64,000 nucleotides of DNA. It comes from Hellea sp. Its GTDB lineage: Bacteria > Pseudomonadota > Alphaproteobacteria > Caulobacterales > Maricaulaceae. The translations under genes and the position numbers were made by a program. The stretch covers positions 62,001-126,000 of the forward strand of contig JAQXEH010000052.1 of assembly GCA_029250925.1 (NCBI GenBank). Reading direction: 5' to 3'. Each line of letters starts with the position of its first letter. The stretch's first letter is position 1. Positions 18,559-27,883 of this stretch are shown here, piece after piece. Below the pieces are notes generated by a model. That model ran no database searches. It was not told the origin of the DNA and worked only from the letters and a program-made list of their open reading frames with translations.

Positions 18559-19455
18559 CTAATTAAAGGTATTACCGGGGCCAAGTTTAGCATCCCCTTG
18601 CAATACATATTTCTCTATTTTTTTCATGTGATAGTTTCTATCGCCCCATTCTCCGCAAAGCGCCCAGACACGCTTCATAAATAAATGTAAATCCACCTCG
18701 TAAGTATAGCCCATCCCCCCATGAACTTGAATTGCAGTTTCTGCTGCCATCATTGCTGTATCAATTGCAGAAACTTTAGCATTATGAACATTTATTCCGC
18801 CCTTTATCGCTGCTAATTGAATGATGGGGCGTGTAAACTCAATCTGTGTATATACATTAGCTAAGTGGTGTTTAATCGCCTGAAAAGAACCGATAGGCTT
18901 TGAAAACTGATGCCGATCTTTTGCATAATCAACGGAAATATCAACCATTCGTTGAGATAAACCAATAAGTTGCGCCGCTGAGAGCACTGCCCCATGGTAA
19001 TTTGCCTTATCACTTTCATCACAAGAACCCTCAACCTTTACTAGTTTTCTAAGTGGATCAATGGATTTAACAGCAGTACCGTCTCCTAGGTTGTGGTCGA
19101 TATATTTTCGTAGTTCGGATAACACGGCTAATTGTGACGACCCAGATATCAATTTTTCAGGTGAAGCACTAAGCGGAATGGTGATTCCCGCAACCTCAAT
19201 AAAAGGATCTGGCAATCCAGAGTACCCTGCAGCCTCAGCTATAGCTGCCATTAGCACCAATGGCTGCCCCATACCCCCATCCTTTTCGTGTGCCATGACA
19301 CCTAAAAGACCAAGTTCTACAAATTGCGGCCATAAACTTTCTACCTTTTGACCCTTAGCAATTGACCTCATGCGATCAAAGGTGTTCTCACCATCAAAGA
19401 AATCCTTGGCGGCATCTATTAAATCTTGTTGGTCATCTGTAAAACAAAAATTCAT
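18559..19455 (-). CDS. Short acyl-CoA dehydrogenase partner subunit
   Basis: Only 298 residues, well below the 370-390 of a canonical acyl-CoA dehydrogenase. The N-terminal helical domain (MNFCFTDDQQDLIDAAKDFF) and C-terminal domain (DRHQFSKPIGSFQAIKHHLA, IQVHGGMGYTYEVDLHLFMKRV) are intact, but the middle beta-domain is largely missing. Such shortened chains occur in heteromeric dehydrogenases of steroid catabolism, where they pair with a full-length chain; the adjacent 384-residue gene, overlapping by 1 bp, is the obvious partner. Because the reading frame and ends are clean, I regard the shortening as functional and not decay. Confidence 0.82.
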   Translation of the reverse strand: MNFCFTDDQQDLIDAAKDFFDGENTFDRMRSIAKGQKVESLWPQFVELGLLGVMAHEKDGGMGQPLVLMAAIAEAAGYSGLPDPFIEVAGITIPLSASPEKLISGSSQLAVLSELRKYIDHNLGDGTAVKSIDPLRKLVKVEGSCDESDKANYHGAVLSAAQLIGLSQRMVDISVDYAKDRHQFSKPIGSFQAIKHHLANVYTQIEFTRPIIQLAAIKGGINVHNAKVSAIDTAMMAAETAIQVHGGMGYTYEVDLHLFMKRVWALCGEWGDRNYHMKKIEKYVLQGDAKLGPGNTFN

Positions 19456-20609
19456 TAGCGCGGTAACCCCAATACTCGTTCTGCGAGTATATTTCTCTGA
19501 ATTTCATTCGTTCCCGCATATATGGGGCCTGCTAAAGAAAACATATAACCATCAAGCCAACGACCATTATCAATAGAGTCTAGTCCTTCTTCAAGTTCGG
19601 CTTGAGCTCCCATAATTGTCATAGCCGTACGGTGCAATTGCCTATCCATTTCAGACCAAAACAGTTTATTTGCACTGGACTCAGAGCTAATTGATGCCCC
19701 TTTCTCAACTCTCGATACTAATTGATAGGTTGCAGCACAAAATCTTTCAGTATCCAACCAGGCTTGGATTACCTTCTCACCAACACCACTCGATAGATAT
19801 TTTTCCCTAGATTTATACAGTTTAACCAATCTAGCGGCAGCAGACTGAAATCTAGCAGGAGATCTCAATAAGAGACCTCTCTCAAAACCTGCAGTTGACA
19901 TAGCCACTCCCCAGCCACCATGCTCAGGACCAAGTAAGTTCTTAACAGGTACTCTAACCTCATCAAAAAAAAGTTCAGCAAAACCTGGATCTCCATCTAG
20001 TTGCGCAATTGGTCTGCGTGTCAGACCATTGGAATTGAGCGGAATAAGTATCTTGGACAATCCTTTGTGACGACTACTACCGTCTTCAGTGCGGACTAAG
20101 GCAAAGCACCAATCAGCAAATACGGCTCGAGATGACCATGTCTTTTGCCCTGTAATAATGTAATGGTCCCCGTCTTTTACAGCCTTAGTACGTATAGCTG
20201 CCATATCTGAACCTGCACTAGGCTCAGACCACGCTTGTGCCCAAATTTCTTCACCGCTAGCCATGGGGGGCAAAAATCGTGTTTTTTGTTCTTCTGTGCC
20301 GTATTCCATAATTGTGGGAGCGAGAAGGAAAATACCATTTTGACTAACACGCAAAGGGGCATCTGAACGATAATATTCTTCTTCAAAAATAAGCCATGAG
20401 ATTAAATCAAGACCCCTGCCTCCGTACTCTTCTGGCCAATTAACATTTCCCCAATTGTCTTTAGCTAGAACTCTCTCCCAATTGCGGTGCTGCTCAAAAC
20501 CCTCGGCAGTATCAAAGCTCATTAGTCTTTTCTTAGGAACATGTGCTGAAAGCCATGTACGGATTTCCTCACGGAATTCTCTTTGATTGGATGTAAACTC
20601 TATATTCAA
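19455..20609 (-). CDS. Acyl-CoA dehydrogenase of the ipd group (FadE31/32-like)
   Basis: Canonical-length (384 residues) acyl-CoA dehydrogenase with WAQAWSEPSAGSDMAAIRTKA, GQKTWSSRAVFADW and GFERGLLLRSPARF; the C-terminus is YAGTNEIQRNILAERVLG. These features resemble actinobacterial FadE31-33 group proteins of the KstR2 regulon. The reading frame has no ATG near the conserved N-terminus; a TTG at 20607-20609 gives the family-typical MNIEFTSNQREFREEIRTWL and is preceded by an AGAAAG stretch, so I take it as the start. It overlaps the short partner gene by 1 bp. The exact substrate within C/D-ring breakdown cannot be told. Confidence 0.83.
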   Translation of the reverse strand: MNIEFTSNQREFREEIRTWLSAHVPKKRLMSFDTAEGFEQHRNWERVLAKDNWGNVNWPEEYGGRGLDLISWLIFEEEYYRSDAPLRVSQNGIFLLAPTIMEYGTEEQKTRFLPPMASGEEIWAQAWSEPSAGSDMAAIRTKAVKDGDHYIITGQKTWSSRAVFADWCFALVRTEDGSSRHKGLSKILIPLNSNGLTRRPIAQLDGDPGFAELFFDEVRVPVKNLLGPEHGGWGVAMSTAGFERGLLLRSPARFQSAAARLVKLYKSREKYLSSGVGEKVIQAWLDTERFCAATYQLVSRVEKGASISSESSANKLFWSEMDRQLHRTAMTIMGAQAELEEGLDSIDNGRWLDGYMFSLAGPIYAGTNEIQRNILAERVLGLPR

Positions 20610-20612
20610 AGG

Positions 20613-21371
20613 TTATTTCTTTCTGTAGTCTGCTAAATTTCCGGTCTCAACGAAAGCATCCCGTGCTTTTTGGCTATCTTCATGCAAATACATTTCATAA
20701 GTAAAACCTTGTTCCCAACGATAATTGGTATCAACATCAAATGGTTCAATTCCGTTTAAAGCTTTTTTAGCTATCCGAAGAGCTACTCTAGATTTTTTAG
20801 TCAAGATGTGTGCATAATTTAGAGCCTCTTCTAAAAGAGATTCATACGGAACTACTTTTTCTATTCCCCCTAAACGATATGCTTCTTCGGCGGATATATT
20901 TCCTCCAGTCAAAAATGCTGAACGAACTTTTGCAACCCCAAGCATTCGTTGGAGATGCGATGCACCGCCCATAGCACCACGGTCAATCTCAGGTAGTGCG
21001 AAGTATGCATCATCAGAAGCGATTACGATATCAGCTGCTCCACACATAATCACGCCTCCGCCAATTATAAATTTATGCGCTGCTACAATAACTGGAATTT
21101 CACAATGATGAATAGCTTGTCCAGTAAGAAAGTTTCCTTCATTGACTGACACTATTGCATTAGAATCATCAGCCAGCTCCTTTATATCTACACCTGCACA
21201 AAACCCCTTACCTTTGGACCTAATTAATATTACTTTAACATCTGACCTTAAGCCCAAATCATTTATAACTTTTGGAATATCATTCCATGTTTTACTATTG
21301 AATGCATTAACTGGTGGAAACTCAAAAATAATTTCAGCAATTTCATTTTCAATATGGGTATGAATTGGCAT
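20613..21371 (-). CDS. echA20: EchA20-like CoA-ester ring D hydrolase
   Basis: A 252-residue crotonase-fold protein. PPVNAFNSKTW, GFCAGVDIKEL, the ALPEIDRGAMGGASHL block and the C-terminal NYRWEQGFTYEMYL closely resemble what I recall of mycobacterial EchA20. That enzyme hydrolytically opens ring D of a bicyclic diketone CoA ester formed after IpdC. Contiguity with ipdC (1 bp) and the ipdAB pair two genes upstream supports the assignment, since these act consecutively. It is therefore better called a hydrolase than a hydratase. The assignment is by remembered similarity and context. Confidence 0.85.
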   Translation of the reverse strand: MPIHTHIENEIAEIIFEFPPVNAFNSKTWNDIPKVINDLGLRSDVKVILIRSKGKGFCAGVDIKELADDSNAIVSVNEGNFLTGQAIHHCEIPVIVAAHKFIIGGGVIMCGAADIVIASDDAYFALPEIDRGAMGGASHLQRMLGVAKVRSAFLTGGNISAEEAYRLGGIEKVVPYESLLEEALNYAHILTKKSRVALRIAKKALNGIEPFDVDTNYRWEQGFTYEMYLHEDSQKARDAFVETGNLADYRKK

Positions 21372-21372
21372 A

Positions 21373-22431
21373 TTAACTCTCCAATCTTTTTAAGCTGAAA
21401 GCTGCTGTTTCTGTAATATTCTGAATGATTTCAGAACATTTAGGTAGATCGCTGATAACACCCGCAACTTGCCCACTTGGCAGAACACCATCATGTGGCA
21501 CACCCTCTACCATCGCTTTTTGAATAATCATTGGCGCATTTGAAGCCATGAGTGTTTGACCTAGCGTCATATCAGTATTCTTTGTCATACCCCAAGCTGT
21601 TTTTATAGCCTGAGAAACACTCATACCTGTCTGAGACTTGTATTTTAAACTGTTTCCAACTGCTCTAAATAACAACTCAGCTTTGCTTGAGTTTTCAAGT
21701 GTTTTCAAAGTCGAGTTTGAAATCATCCTTTGTGGTAGACCATCTAATTTTTTTGAGACTGGTATATTTGTAACCTCTGCTTTCACATACTCTGCTTTAG
21801 TTATGTCGGGCGTCGGGCTCTCGTAGCTCATCATAAAACGTGTTCCCATTGCTATACCATCGGCTCCAAAGGCAAGAGCAGCAGCAAGACCACGGCCGTC
21901 TTTAAAACCTCCACAAGCTACTACAGGGACGCCTAAGTTTAGATCTATAACCTGCCCCAAAAGTAACCATGTGGGCGTTGCCCCCGTGTGTCCCCCGCCT
22001 TCATGTCCTTGGCAGACCAGTATATCAGCACCAATTTTTACGGCTTTTTTAGCATGCCGACTTGAGCCAATTGTTGGAACACATTTCAACCCAGCTTTTT
22101 TTACCTTTTCAATAATTTTTGAGGATGGCCCTCTGCCGTAAGAAAGTGCAGTAACACCATAATCTATGCACATGTCGACTATTTTATCTACACCTGGCTG
22201 AAAAGCATGGATATTTACTCCAAAAGGCCTCTTAGTTTGGGATTTTATAAATTGAATTTCTTTTTCACATTCTTGAGGTGTCATAACTGCAGCAGCCAAA
22301 AATCCAAAAGCGCCTGCTTCAATACTTGCAGTAACGAGTTGAGATGTAGACACCCAACCCATGGCAGTCTGTATAACAGGGTAATCGCAGCCCAGCTCTT
22401 GTGTCAAAGGGGTTTGAAAGGATGGGTGCAT
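21373..22431 (-). CDS. ipdC: IpdC-like flavin-dependent oxidoreductase (nitronate monooxygenase fold)
   Basis: A 352-residue FMN TIM-barrel protein of the nitronate monooxygenase/2-nitropropane dioxygenase superfamily. Seen: ELGCDYPVIQTAMGWVS at the N-terminus, LVCQGHEGGGHTG and ACGGFKDGRGLAAALAFGADGIAMGTRF, the flavin-phosphate region. In steroid degraders IpdC oxidises the C/D-ring CoA intermediate (5-OH-HIC-CoA) before EchA20 acts. Placement directly between ech and echA20 and next to ipdAB makes this much more likely than a true nitronate monooxygenase. It abuts the upstream gene with no gap. Confidence 0.88.
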   Translation of the reverse strand: MHPSFQTPLTQELGCDYPVIQTAMGWVSTSQLVTASIEAGAFGFLAAAVMTPQECEKEIQFIKSQTKRPFGVNIHAFQPGVDKIVDMCIDYGVTALSYGRGPSSKIIEKVKKAGLKCVPTIGSSRHAKKAVKIGADILVCQGHEGGGHTGATPTWLLLGQVIDLNLGVPVVACGGFKDGRGLAAALAFGADGIAMGTRFMMSYESPTPDITKAEYVKAEVTNIPVSKKLDGLPQRMISNSTLKTLENSSKAELLFRAVGNSLKYKSQTGMSVSQAIKTAWGMTKNTDMTLGQTLMASNAPMIIQKAMVEGVPHDGVLPSGQVAGVISDLPKCSEIIQNITETAAFSLKRLES

Positions 22432-23328
22432 TCAATTCTCTCTATTTTTATTTGACTTTGCCATTTTCTTTCCATCAAAACCGGCAATATAATCACCCTT
22501 AACAATAGTATTATTAGCATGTGCGAAATGATGGTAACCAAATACCATATCCATGCCCGAACGTTTCCCTTGAAGGTCTTCAATATGATTGCAAGCTTGT
22601 TTGGTTAAAGCCATAGCCAACCTAGGCTGTTGAGATATTTTTTTAGCCCAATCTAATGTAGCTTGATCAAGCTCACTGCGTGGTACTATCTTGTTAATCA
22701 TACCTGCAGACAACACGCGGTCAGCAGTCCAACGCTCACCAAGCAACAAAAATTCTTTCGCAAGCCGTATATTAAGTTCAAACGGGTGAGCGAAATATTC
22801 TACACCTGGAAAACCCATCTGCACCACAGGGTCCTGAAAAAAAGCATCATCAGAGGCTATAATTAAATCACACACCCAAGCCAGCATCAACCCACCTGCT
22901 ATACAACCTCCCTGAACCTGAGCTATTGTAGGCTTTGGCACAGCCCTCCACCGTCTACAAAACTCCAGATAAACCTCTTGTTCACGGACGTAAGCTTTTT
23001 CAGCTCCTGGTTTGTTATCATGATTATAGTTCATAGAGCGCCTATCATCTCTACCTAGATGAAAATCCCGTCCTGGTGTTCCTATATCATGGCCAGCAGA
23101 AAAATGCTTTCCATTAGCCTTTAGAACAATAACTTTTACGCCATCATCCGACGTAGCCTTCAAAAAAGCATCGTCAAGCGCGTAGAGCATCTGGGAGTTT
23201 TGGCTATTATGGTATTTTGTTCGGTTTAAAGTTAAAAAAGCGATATTATCTTTCTTTTGATAGATAACTGGGTTTTCCTCTTCATAAACAATATCCACAT
23301 CAACCTTCGGTACCGTTTCATTATTCAT
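22432..23328 (-). CDS. Enoyl-CoA hydratase family protein of the ipd operon
   Basis: A 298-residue crotonase. After a 30-residue N-terminal extension it shows HFSAGHDIGTPG and VQGGCIAGGLMLAWVCDLIIAS as oxyanion-hole segments, and a 20-residue insertion rich in Asp, Arg and Asn (FHLGRDDRRSMNYNHDNK). Long crotonases of this sort occur in ipd clusters and are candidates for the hydration of the unsaturated HIP-CoA intermediate (the step ascribed to EchA13 in mycobacteria). Start overlaps the ipdB stop by 1 bp (TAATG). The precise reaction is not known from sequence. Confidence 0.8.
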   Translation of the reverse strand: MNNETVPKVDVDIVYEEENPVIYQKKDNIAFLTLNRTKYHNSQNSQMLYALDDAFLKATSDDGVKVIVLKANGKHFSAGHDIGTPGRDFHLGRDDRRSMNYNHDNKPGAEKAYVREQEVYLEFCRRWRAVPKPTIAQVQGGCIAGGLMLAWVCDLIIASDDAFFQDPVVQMGFPGVEYFAHPFELNIRLAKEFLLLGERWTADRVLSAGMINKIVPRSELDQATLDWAKKISQQPRLAMALTKQACNHIEDLQGKRSGMDMVFGYHHFAHANNTIVKGDYIAGFDGKKMAKSNKNREN

Positions 23329-24116
23329 TACAACCTCCGTCCATTTGGGTTATCCTTGAAAATATTTTTACGTAGGTTATTTGGGTCTAAACTATCAATT
23401 ATAGCAAGCTCAATTTCAGTCGGTGCTACAGTCTCAGCCAAATCCTTTGGTCTTATTAATTCAAATCCAGTATTATCCTGCACTTCATCAAAAGTAACCC
23501 CTGGGTGGAGAGACCTAACACGAATAGCTTTATTTTTACCTTCAAAGTCTAGAACACAAAGATTAGTTATTATCCTTCTATGGTCCAGACCTTTAGGAAA
23601 AACTCCATTAGGGTATCGTGCAGGGTTATAACCTGCTCCGCTGACCATATCTACTTCTCCAGGCACAAATGCACGCTTATTGTGGCTTTGAAAAAACATT
23701 GATGTTCGGTTATTTACTGTATTTCCTGGTAACCCTCTAACCCCTAGCATTGTTACTTTCGGTGAGGAATAGTCCCCAATGCAGGATAAATTCATTTGCC
23801 CATATTGGTCTACCTGAACAGGACCAACAAAAGCATGTCTATTACCCTTAGCAATCAGGTCAAATACACGTTCATAACCGATCGCACCCTCCTTTACTGG
23901 CATATAACCATTTCTTGGGCCGACAGGCACTGGTTCGTGTGCGAAATAATACTCGCCATCGCTCATCATTAAACCTGGTAAAAAAGTTTTCTTTGCTAAT
24001 GATCCTGCAAGCCTTGGCACTAAACCAATTACGGTTGCAAAAACCTCTGGTGTTTCATCACGAAAAATTTCTGATCCTGCGGTTATACAAAGTTCGGCTA
24101 ATGAAAATTCAGTCAT
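23328..24116 (-). CDS. ipdB: IpdB, CoA-transferase-like ring C hydrolase beta subunit
   Basis: Beta chain of the IpdAB heterodimer, a CoA-transferase-fold enzyme that hydrolytically opens ring C of COCHEA-CoA, the last ring of the steroid. Visible: FSLAELCITAGSEIFRDE, the GPVQVDQYGQMNLSCIGDYSSP block, VSGAGYNPARYPNGVF and the C-terminal LHPGVTFDEVQDNTGF typical of CoA-transferase beta chains. I chose the ATG at 24116: a GAGGA ribosome-binding site lies 6 bp upstream, whereas the ATG at 24122 would touch it. The gene follows ipdA with 9 bp between. Confidence 0.9.
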   Translation of the reverse strand: MTEFSLAELCITAGSEIFRDETPEVFATVIGLVPRLAGSLAKKTFLPGLMMSDGEYYFAHEPVPVGPRNGYMPVKEGAIGYERVFDLIAKGNRHAFVGPVQVDQYGQMNLSCIGDYSSPKVTMLGVRGLPGNTVNNRTSMFFQSHNKRAFVPGEVDMVSGAGYNPARYPNGVFPKGLDHRRIITNLCVLDFEGKNKAIRVRSLHPGVTFDEVQDNTGFELIRPKDLAETVAPTEIELAIIDSLDPNNLRKNIFKDNPNGRRL

Positions 24117-24125
24117 ATGCATTCC

Positions 24126-25004
24126 TCAAAAAACCGGAAGCGGTAGCTGTGAAATTTTTTCTACTCCCCCTACCGACCCAATATAATCTTCACAATTAAT
24201 AAACTCTTCGACATATTGTGACCAACCCTCTTTAGCCCTTGAGGAATACAATTTCAAATGATCGACATCGATACCGTAATCAGGTCCATTGCTAGTGGGG
24301 TGAGCACCAAATGGAACCTCAGAAACACCAGCTACCAAGCTTCTTTCTATCGGCATTCGCATTATCTTATAATCATCATTAAAACTTGATGTAGGAACAA
24401 TTTTTTCTGCTGTTAGATATGATTTATCCGCAGCACGGCAAAACCACTCATCAAAAAAAACATCAGGTCCTGATATAAAACTATTTCCAAGATTATCTGC
24501 TTCCGTAACATGGCATAGTGCGACATCTAACTTTATGGCAGGCATGGCTACGTAATTATCACTACTATAGGGACTCTGTATAACTTTTATCTCAGGATTA
24601 TGTTTCAGTACGTCAGTCCCGAGGCCAGCTATACAAGGTAAAAAGTCTAATCGTGCTGCGGCGGCCTTGAGACCCAACTGAAACATACCTTCATCTACCT
24701 CCATTACTTCGAACTCGCCTGCAGAACGTGCGCGCCTAAAATGAGCTTCCAACGGAATAACATCGAGAGAGACAAATCCAAATATGAGTTTTTTAATTTT
24801 CCTTGCACTTGCAAGCATTCCCACATCGCAGCCCCCATAAGAAACGATTGTCAGGTCTTTAAGGTTCGACTTTACTATTTCCCTAATTAGATGCATTGGC
24901 TTACGTCTGGCCCCCCAACCTCCAATACCTATTGTCATACCGTCTTCAATCTGACTCACTATTTGCTTTGGAGTCATACACTTATTAATTTCAAAACTAC
25001 TCAT
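24126..25004 (-). CDS. ipdA: IpdA, CoA-transferase-like ring C hydrolase alpha subunit
   Basis: Alpha chain of IpdAB. The N-terminal glycine loop MTIGIGGWGARRKPMHLIRE is typical of class I CoA-transferase alpha chains, followed by SYGGCDVGMLASARK and VMEVDEGMFQLGLKAAAARL, which contains the glutamate of the active-site region described for IpdA. The 292-residue length agrees with the family. Ordering ipdA-ipdB-ech-ipdC-echA20 reproduces the functional block known from actinobacteria and proteobacteria that grow on cholesterol or bile acids. It lies 1 bp after hsaC. Confidence 0.9.
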   Translation of the reverse strand: MSSFEINKCMTPKQIVSQIEDGMTIGIGGWGARRKPMHLIREIVKSNLKDLTIVSYGGCDVGMLASARKIKKLIFGFVSLDVIPLEAHFRRARSAGEFEVMEVDEGMFQLGLKAAAARLDFLPCIAGLGTDVLKHNPEIKVIQSPYSSDNYVAMPAIKLDVALCHVTEADNLGNSFISGPDVFFDEWFCRAADKSYLTAEKIVPTSSFNDDYKIMRMPIERSLVAGVSEVPFGAHPTSNGPDYGIDVDHLKLYSSRAKEGWSQYVEEFINCEDYIGSVGGVEKISQLPLPVF

Positions 25005-25005
25005 A

Positions 25006-25905
25006 TTAACCTACTACTGGAAAATCATACTCATGACCCCAAATATCACCAATTACTGATTTTGTGGGCTCATAAACATCCCAGTTCCCAATCTGCTTCC
25101 CATCATATCCAACTTCAAATCCAATACCCCCAGGGGCAAAGAAGTAGAAACTTATCATTTCATCGTTTGCATGGCGGCCTAAAGAAGCAAAAATATGAAG
25201 ACCCGCTGCTTTTACACGGTCTAAACAATGACCAACTTCATCCATACTCGTCATTTCTGCCATTAAATGAATTACCCCGGTCGGATTTGGAAAATTATAA
25301 AGACCAAGTGTATGATGTCGTGGGTTATCGCTATGCATAAAATAAATTCTTTGCTCTGGCATTTCGGGGGCAAAAGCAGGTAAAGTTAAATCATCACTAA
25401 CTCCAAATCCCATTAAGTCCTCGTAAAAGCTTATCGTTGCTTCATTTTCAGGCGCTGGGAGCACCATATGACCCAACCCCATAGCGCCAGTGATAAACTT
25501 CCTTATACTATGCCCAGGGAGAAAACTCTTATCAGGGGCACGCCCGTAAAAAATTTCAACATTATTTCCAGACGGGTCTTTTACAGATACGAAAGCCTCA
25601 ACAGCTCGGCAATCAGCCTCATCCTTAGTTCCGCGATAAACATCGATACCCGATACTTCAAATAGTTCTATTTGTTTCTCAAAATCAGACTTTGATGAGA
25701 TCTCATAACCTCCGGCTAAAAATCGATCCTTATCACCTTTTCTGACCATATAGCGGAAAGGGGCATTATCCATTCTTAGATATTTGGTACCAATTTCACC
25801 AAAAGACTCTGCTTCTCCAAAACCCAAAATATCTTGAGAAAATTTTGACCATTTTTCAGGGTCCTGCATTTCCAAGATCACATATCCTAAATTCATAATC
25901 CCCAT
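25006..25905 (-). CDS. hsaC: Extradiol dioxygenase HsaC (3,4-DHSA dioxygenase)
   Basis: Type I extradiol dioxygenase of 299 residues that cleaves the catechol 3,4-DHSA meta to the hydroxyls. Two vicinal-oxygen-chelate modules are present. Iron ligands are in place: His146 (MGLGHMVL), His213 (VIHLMAE) and Glu264 (GFEVGYDG); second-sphere His198, His245 and Tyr254 match the BphC pattern as well. A GGGGGAG ribosome-binding site precedes the ATG at 25905. In this operon it sits between hsaF and ipdA. The main alternative, a biphenyl-type BphC, is unlikely beside ipd genes. Confidence 0.93.
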   Translation of the reverse strand: MGIMNLGYVILEMQDPEKWSKFSQDILGFGEAESFGEIGTKYLRMDNAPFRYMVRKGDKDRFLAGGYEISSKSDFEKQIELFEVSGIDVYRGTKDEADCRAVEAFVSVKDPSGNNVEIFYGRAPDKSFLPGHSIRKFITGAMGLGHMVLPAPENEATISFYEDLMGFGVSDDLTLPAFAPEMPEQRIYFMHSDNPRHHTLGLYNFPNPTGVIHLMAEMTSMDEVGHCLDRVKAAGLHIFASLGRHANDEMISFYFFAPGGIGFEVGYDGKQIGNWDVYEPTKSVIGDIWGHEYDFPVVG

Positions 25906-25907
25906 AA

Positions 25908-26948
25908 TTACTCCCCCTTGGCCCTTTTTAAATCTAAAGCCACATCAATTATCATGTCTTCTTGACCTCCCACCATCCGGCGTCTACCTAATTCAACAAG
26001 AATTTCACGAGTGTCCATATCATAGTCATCTGCTGCTTTTTCCGCATGACGCAAAAAACTCGAATATACACCAGCATAACCAAGAGATAGTGTTTCCCTG
26101 TCCACTCTCACAGGCCTGTCCTGCAACGGCCTAACCAACTCTTCTGCAGCATCCATCAGCTTATAAACATCACACCCATGTTTCCAACCTTTCTTATCTA
26201 TTGCTGCTATGAAAACCTCTAAAGGAGCGTTGCCTGCCCCAGCCCCCATAGCAGCGAGAGAAGCATCAACTCTTCTGGCGCCATTTTGAACAGCAACTAT
26301 TGAGTTGGCCACTCCTAATGAAAGATTATGATGGGCATGAACACCGCGCTCAGTCTCAGGTTTAAGTATGTCATTATAAGCTTTAAAACGATCCGCATAA
26401 CCATCCATATCCAGCGCACCTCCTGAGTCAGTCACATAAATGCAAGTAGCTCCATAATCTTCCATCAATTTCGCTTGTTCAGCTAGATACTTTGGCTCCG
26501 CCATGTGGCTCATCATTAAGAACCCAATAGTATCCATTCCTAAATTTCTGGCCATTTCAATATGTTGCCGCGACACATCGGCTTCAGTACAATGTGTTGC
26601 AACACGAACTGAGCTAACACCTAAATCATGAGCGCGTTTAAGCTCATCAATTGTAGCAATTCCTGGCAATATTAAGGTAGTAACTACAGCATTATTTACC
26701 ACATCACTCACAGCCTCTATCCACTCCCAATCGGTGTGGGCTCCGAAACCATAATTAAAAGCTCCTCCATTGAGACCATCACCATGGGCTATTTCTATTG
26801 CATCTACACCTGCCTCATCTAAGGCTTTTGCAATGCTTCTGACTTGTTCAAGGGAATATTGATGACGAATAGCATGCATCCCGTCACGCAAAGTAACGTC
26901 CTGAATATATATATCTTCCATCTTAGGATTATGCAAAATACCTGTCAT
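25908..26948 (-). CDS. hsaF: 4-hydroxy-2-oxoacid aldolase HsaF
   Basis: DmpG/BphI-type class II aldolase of 346 residues, cleaving 4-hydroxy-2-oxohexanoate to pyruvate and propanal in the steroid pathway. The N-terminal [15 protein letters not shown] carries the metal-binding Asp and the active-site His; the metal-binding histidines are in [15 protein letters not shown]. The C-terminal dimerisation domain for the dehydrogenase partner is present. It overlaps hsaG by 4 bp, as expected for a channeling aldolase-dehydrogenase complex. Substrate chain length is inferred from the steroid context. Confidence 0.93.
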   Translation of the reverse strand: MTGILHNPKMEDIYIQDVTLRDGMHAIRHQYSLEQVRSIAKALDEAGVDAIEIAHGDGLNGGAFNYGFGAHTDWEWIEAVSDVVNNAVVTTLILPGIATIDELKRAHDLGVSSVRVATHCTEADVSRQHIEMARNLGMDTIGFLMMSHMAEPKYLAEQAKLMEDYGATCIYVTDSGGALDMDGYADRFKAYNDILKPETERGVHAHHNLSLGVANSIVAVQNGARRVDASLAAMGAGAGNAPLEVFIAAIDKKGWKHGCDVYKLMDAAEELVRPLQDRPVRVDRETLSLGYAGVYSSFLRHAEKAADDYDMDTREILVELGRRRMVGGQEDMIIDVALDLKRAKGE

Positions 26949-27883
26949 GTTTTTACCCCAAATTTCTTTCGGGCGATAGCCTCAGCAGTTCCCATTCCAG
27001 CCGATGTCATAATATCTAAATTTCCTGCATATTTTGGTAAATAATGCCCAGCACCCTCTACCTCGAGAAATATTGTTACTTTAGTTCCCTCATAGGTGCC
27101 TAAACCAGGTATATGAAGCTTATTATTACCCGTGTACTTTTCAAATTGAACTTCTTGCTTTAGCCTGTAGCCAGGAACATATGTCTGGACATCTTTAACC
27201 ATATCAGCAACTGATAACTTTATATCTTCCTCACTTGCACCAATTGATAGCACATATACAGTATCTCTCATTATCATCGGTGGTTCAGCAGGATTCAATA
27301 TTATAATTGCCTTGCCCTTTTGAGCCCCGCCAACAACTTCAATCCCTCGCGCAGTTGCCCTCGTGAATTCATCTATATTAGCTCTTGTGCCTGGGCCCGC
27401 CGAGCGTGACGAAACGGAAGCAACAATTTCAGCGTAAGGAGTGGACTTAGAAACTCTACTTACAGCCGCCACCATAGGTATTGTTGCTTGGCCGCCACAT
27501 GTGACCATATTTACATTTTCTGCGTCTAAATGCGCGTCCATATTCACAACAGGAACACAAAATGGACCCAATGCCGCTGGCGTAAGGTCAATCATTTGTT
27601 TACCTTCTGTGGCACAGATCATAGCATGTTTGGCATGTGCATATGCAGACGTTGCGTCGAAAACTAATTTAATATTTTTCCATTCACTGAGTTTTTGGGC
27701 TCCCTCAATTCCTTCATGCGTAGTAGAAAATCCTCTCTCTCTGGCAATAGCAAGCCCCTCGGAATTTTCATCAATGCCAATAACGCAAGCAACCTCCAGG
27801 AGACTGGAGCTCTCATCTATCTTAATCATCAAGTCAGTACCGATATTACCCGAACCAATTATAGCAACCTTTACCTTATCCAT
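26945..27883 (-). CDS. hsaG: Acylating aldehyde dehydrogenase HsaG
   Basis: DmpF/BphJ-type CoA-acylating aldehyde dehydrogenase, 312 residues, turning propanal from HsaF into propionyl-CoA with NAD. Seen: the Rossmann loop [16 protein letters not shown], the catalytic cysteine in [17 protein letters not shown], and the C-terminal [22 protein letters not shown]. The start overlaps the hsaE stop by 1 bp, and the aldolase gene follows with a 4-bp overlap. Length and motifs are normal. Confidence 0.93.
   Translation of the reverse strand: MDKVKVAIIGSGNIGTDLMIKIDESSSLLEVACVIGIDENSEGLAIARERGFSTTHEGIEGAQKLSEWKNIKLVFDATSAYAHAKHAMICATEGKQMIDLTPAALGPFCVPVVNMDAHLDAENVNMVTCGGQATIPMVAAVSRVSKSTPYAEIVASVSSRSAGPGTRANIDEFTRATARGIEVVGGAQKGKAIIILNPAEPPMIMRDTVYVLSIGASEEDIKLSVADMVKDVQTYVPGYRLKQEVQFEKYTGNNKLHIPGLGTYEGTKVTIFLEVEGAGHYLPKYAGNLDIMTSAGMGTAEAIARKKFGVKT

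Noticed and set aside
18559-19455. Truncated acyl-CoA dehydrogenase as a pseudogene
   Set aside because: Both ends and the frame are intact, the C-terminal domain is well conserved, and short partner chains are known in heteromeric steroid dehydrogenases, so functional shortening is more likely.
21373-22431. Nitronate monooxygenase
   Set aside because: The fold fits, but the position between ech and echA20 beside ipdAB makes IpdC the better assignment.
24891-25340. Plus-strand frame of 149 codons opposite ipdA and hsaC
   Set aside because: His/Thr-rich translation, antisense to two conserved genes, no support.
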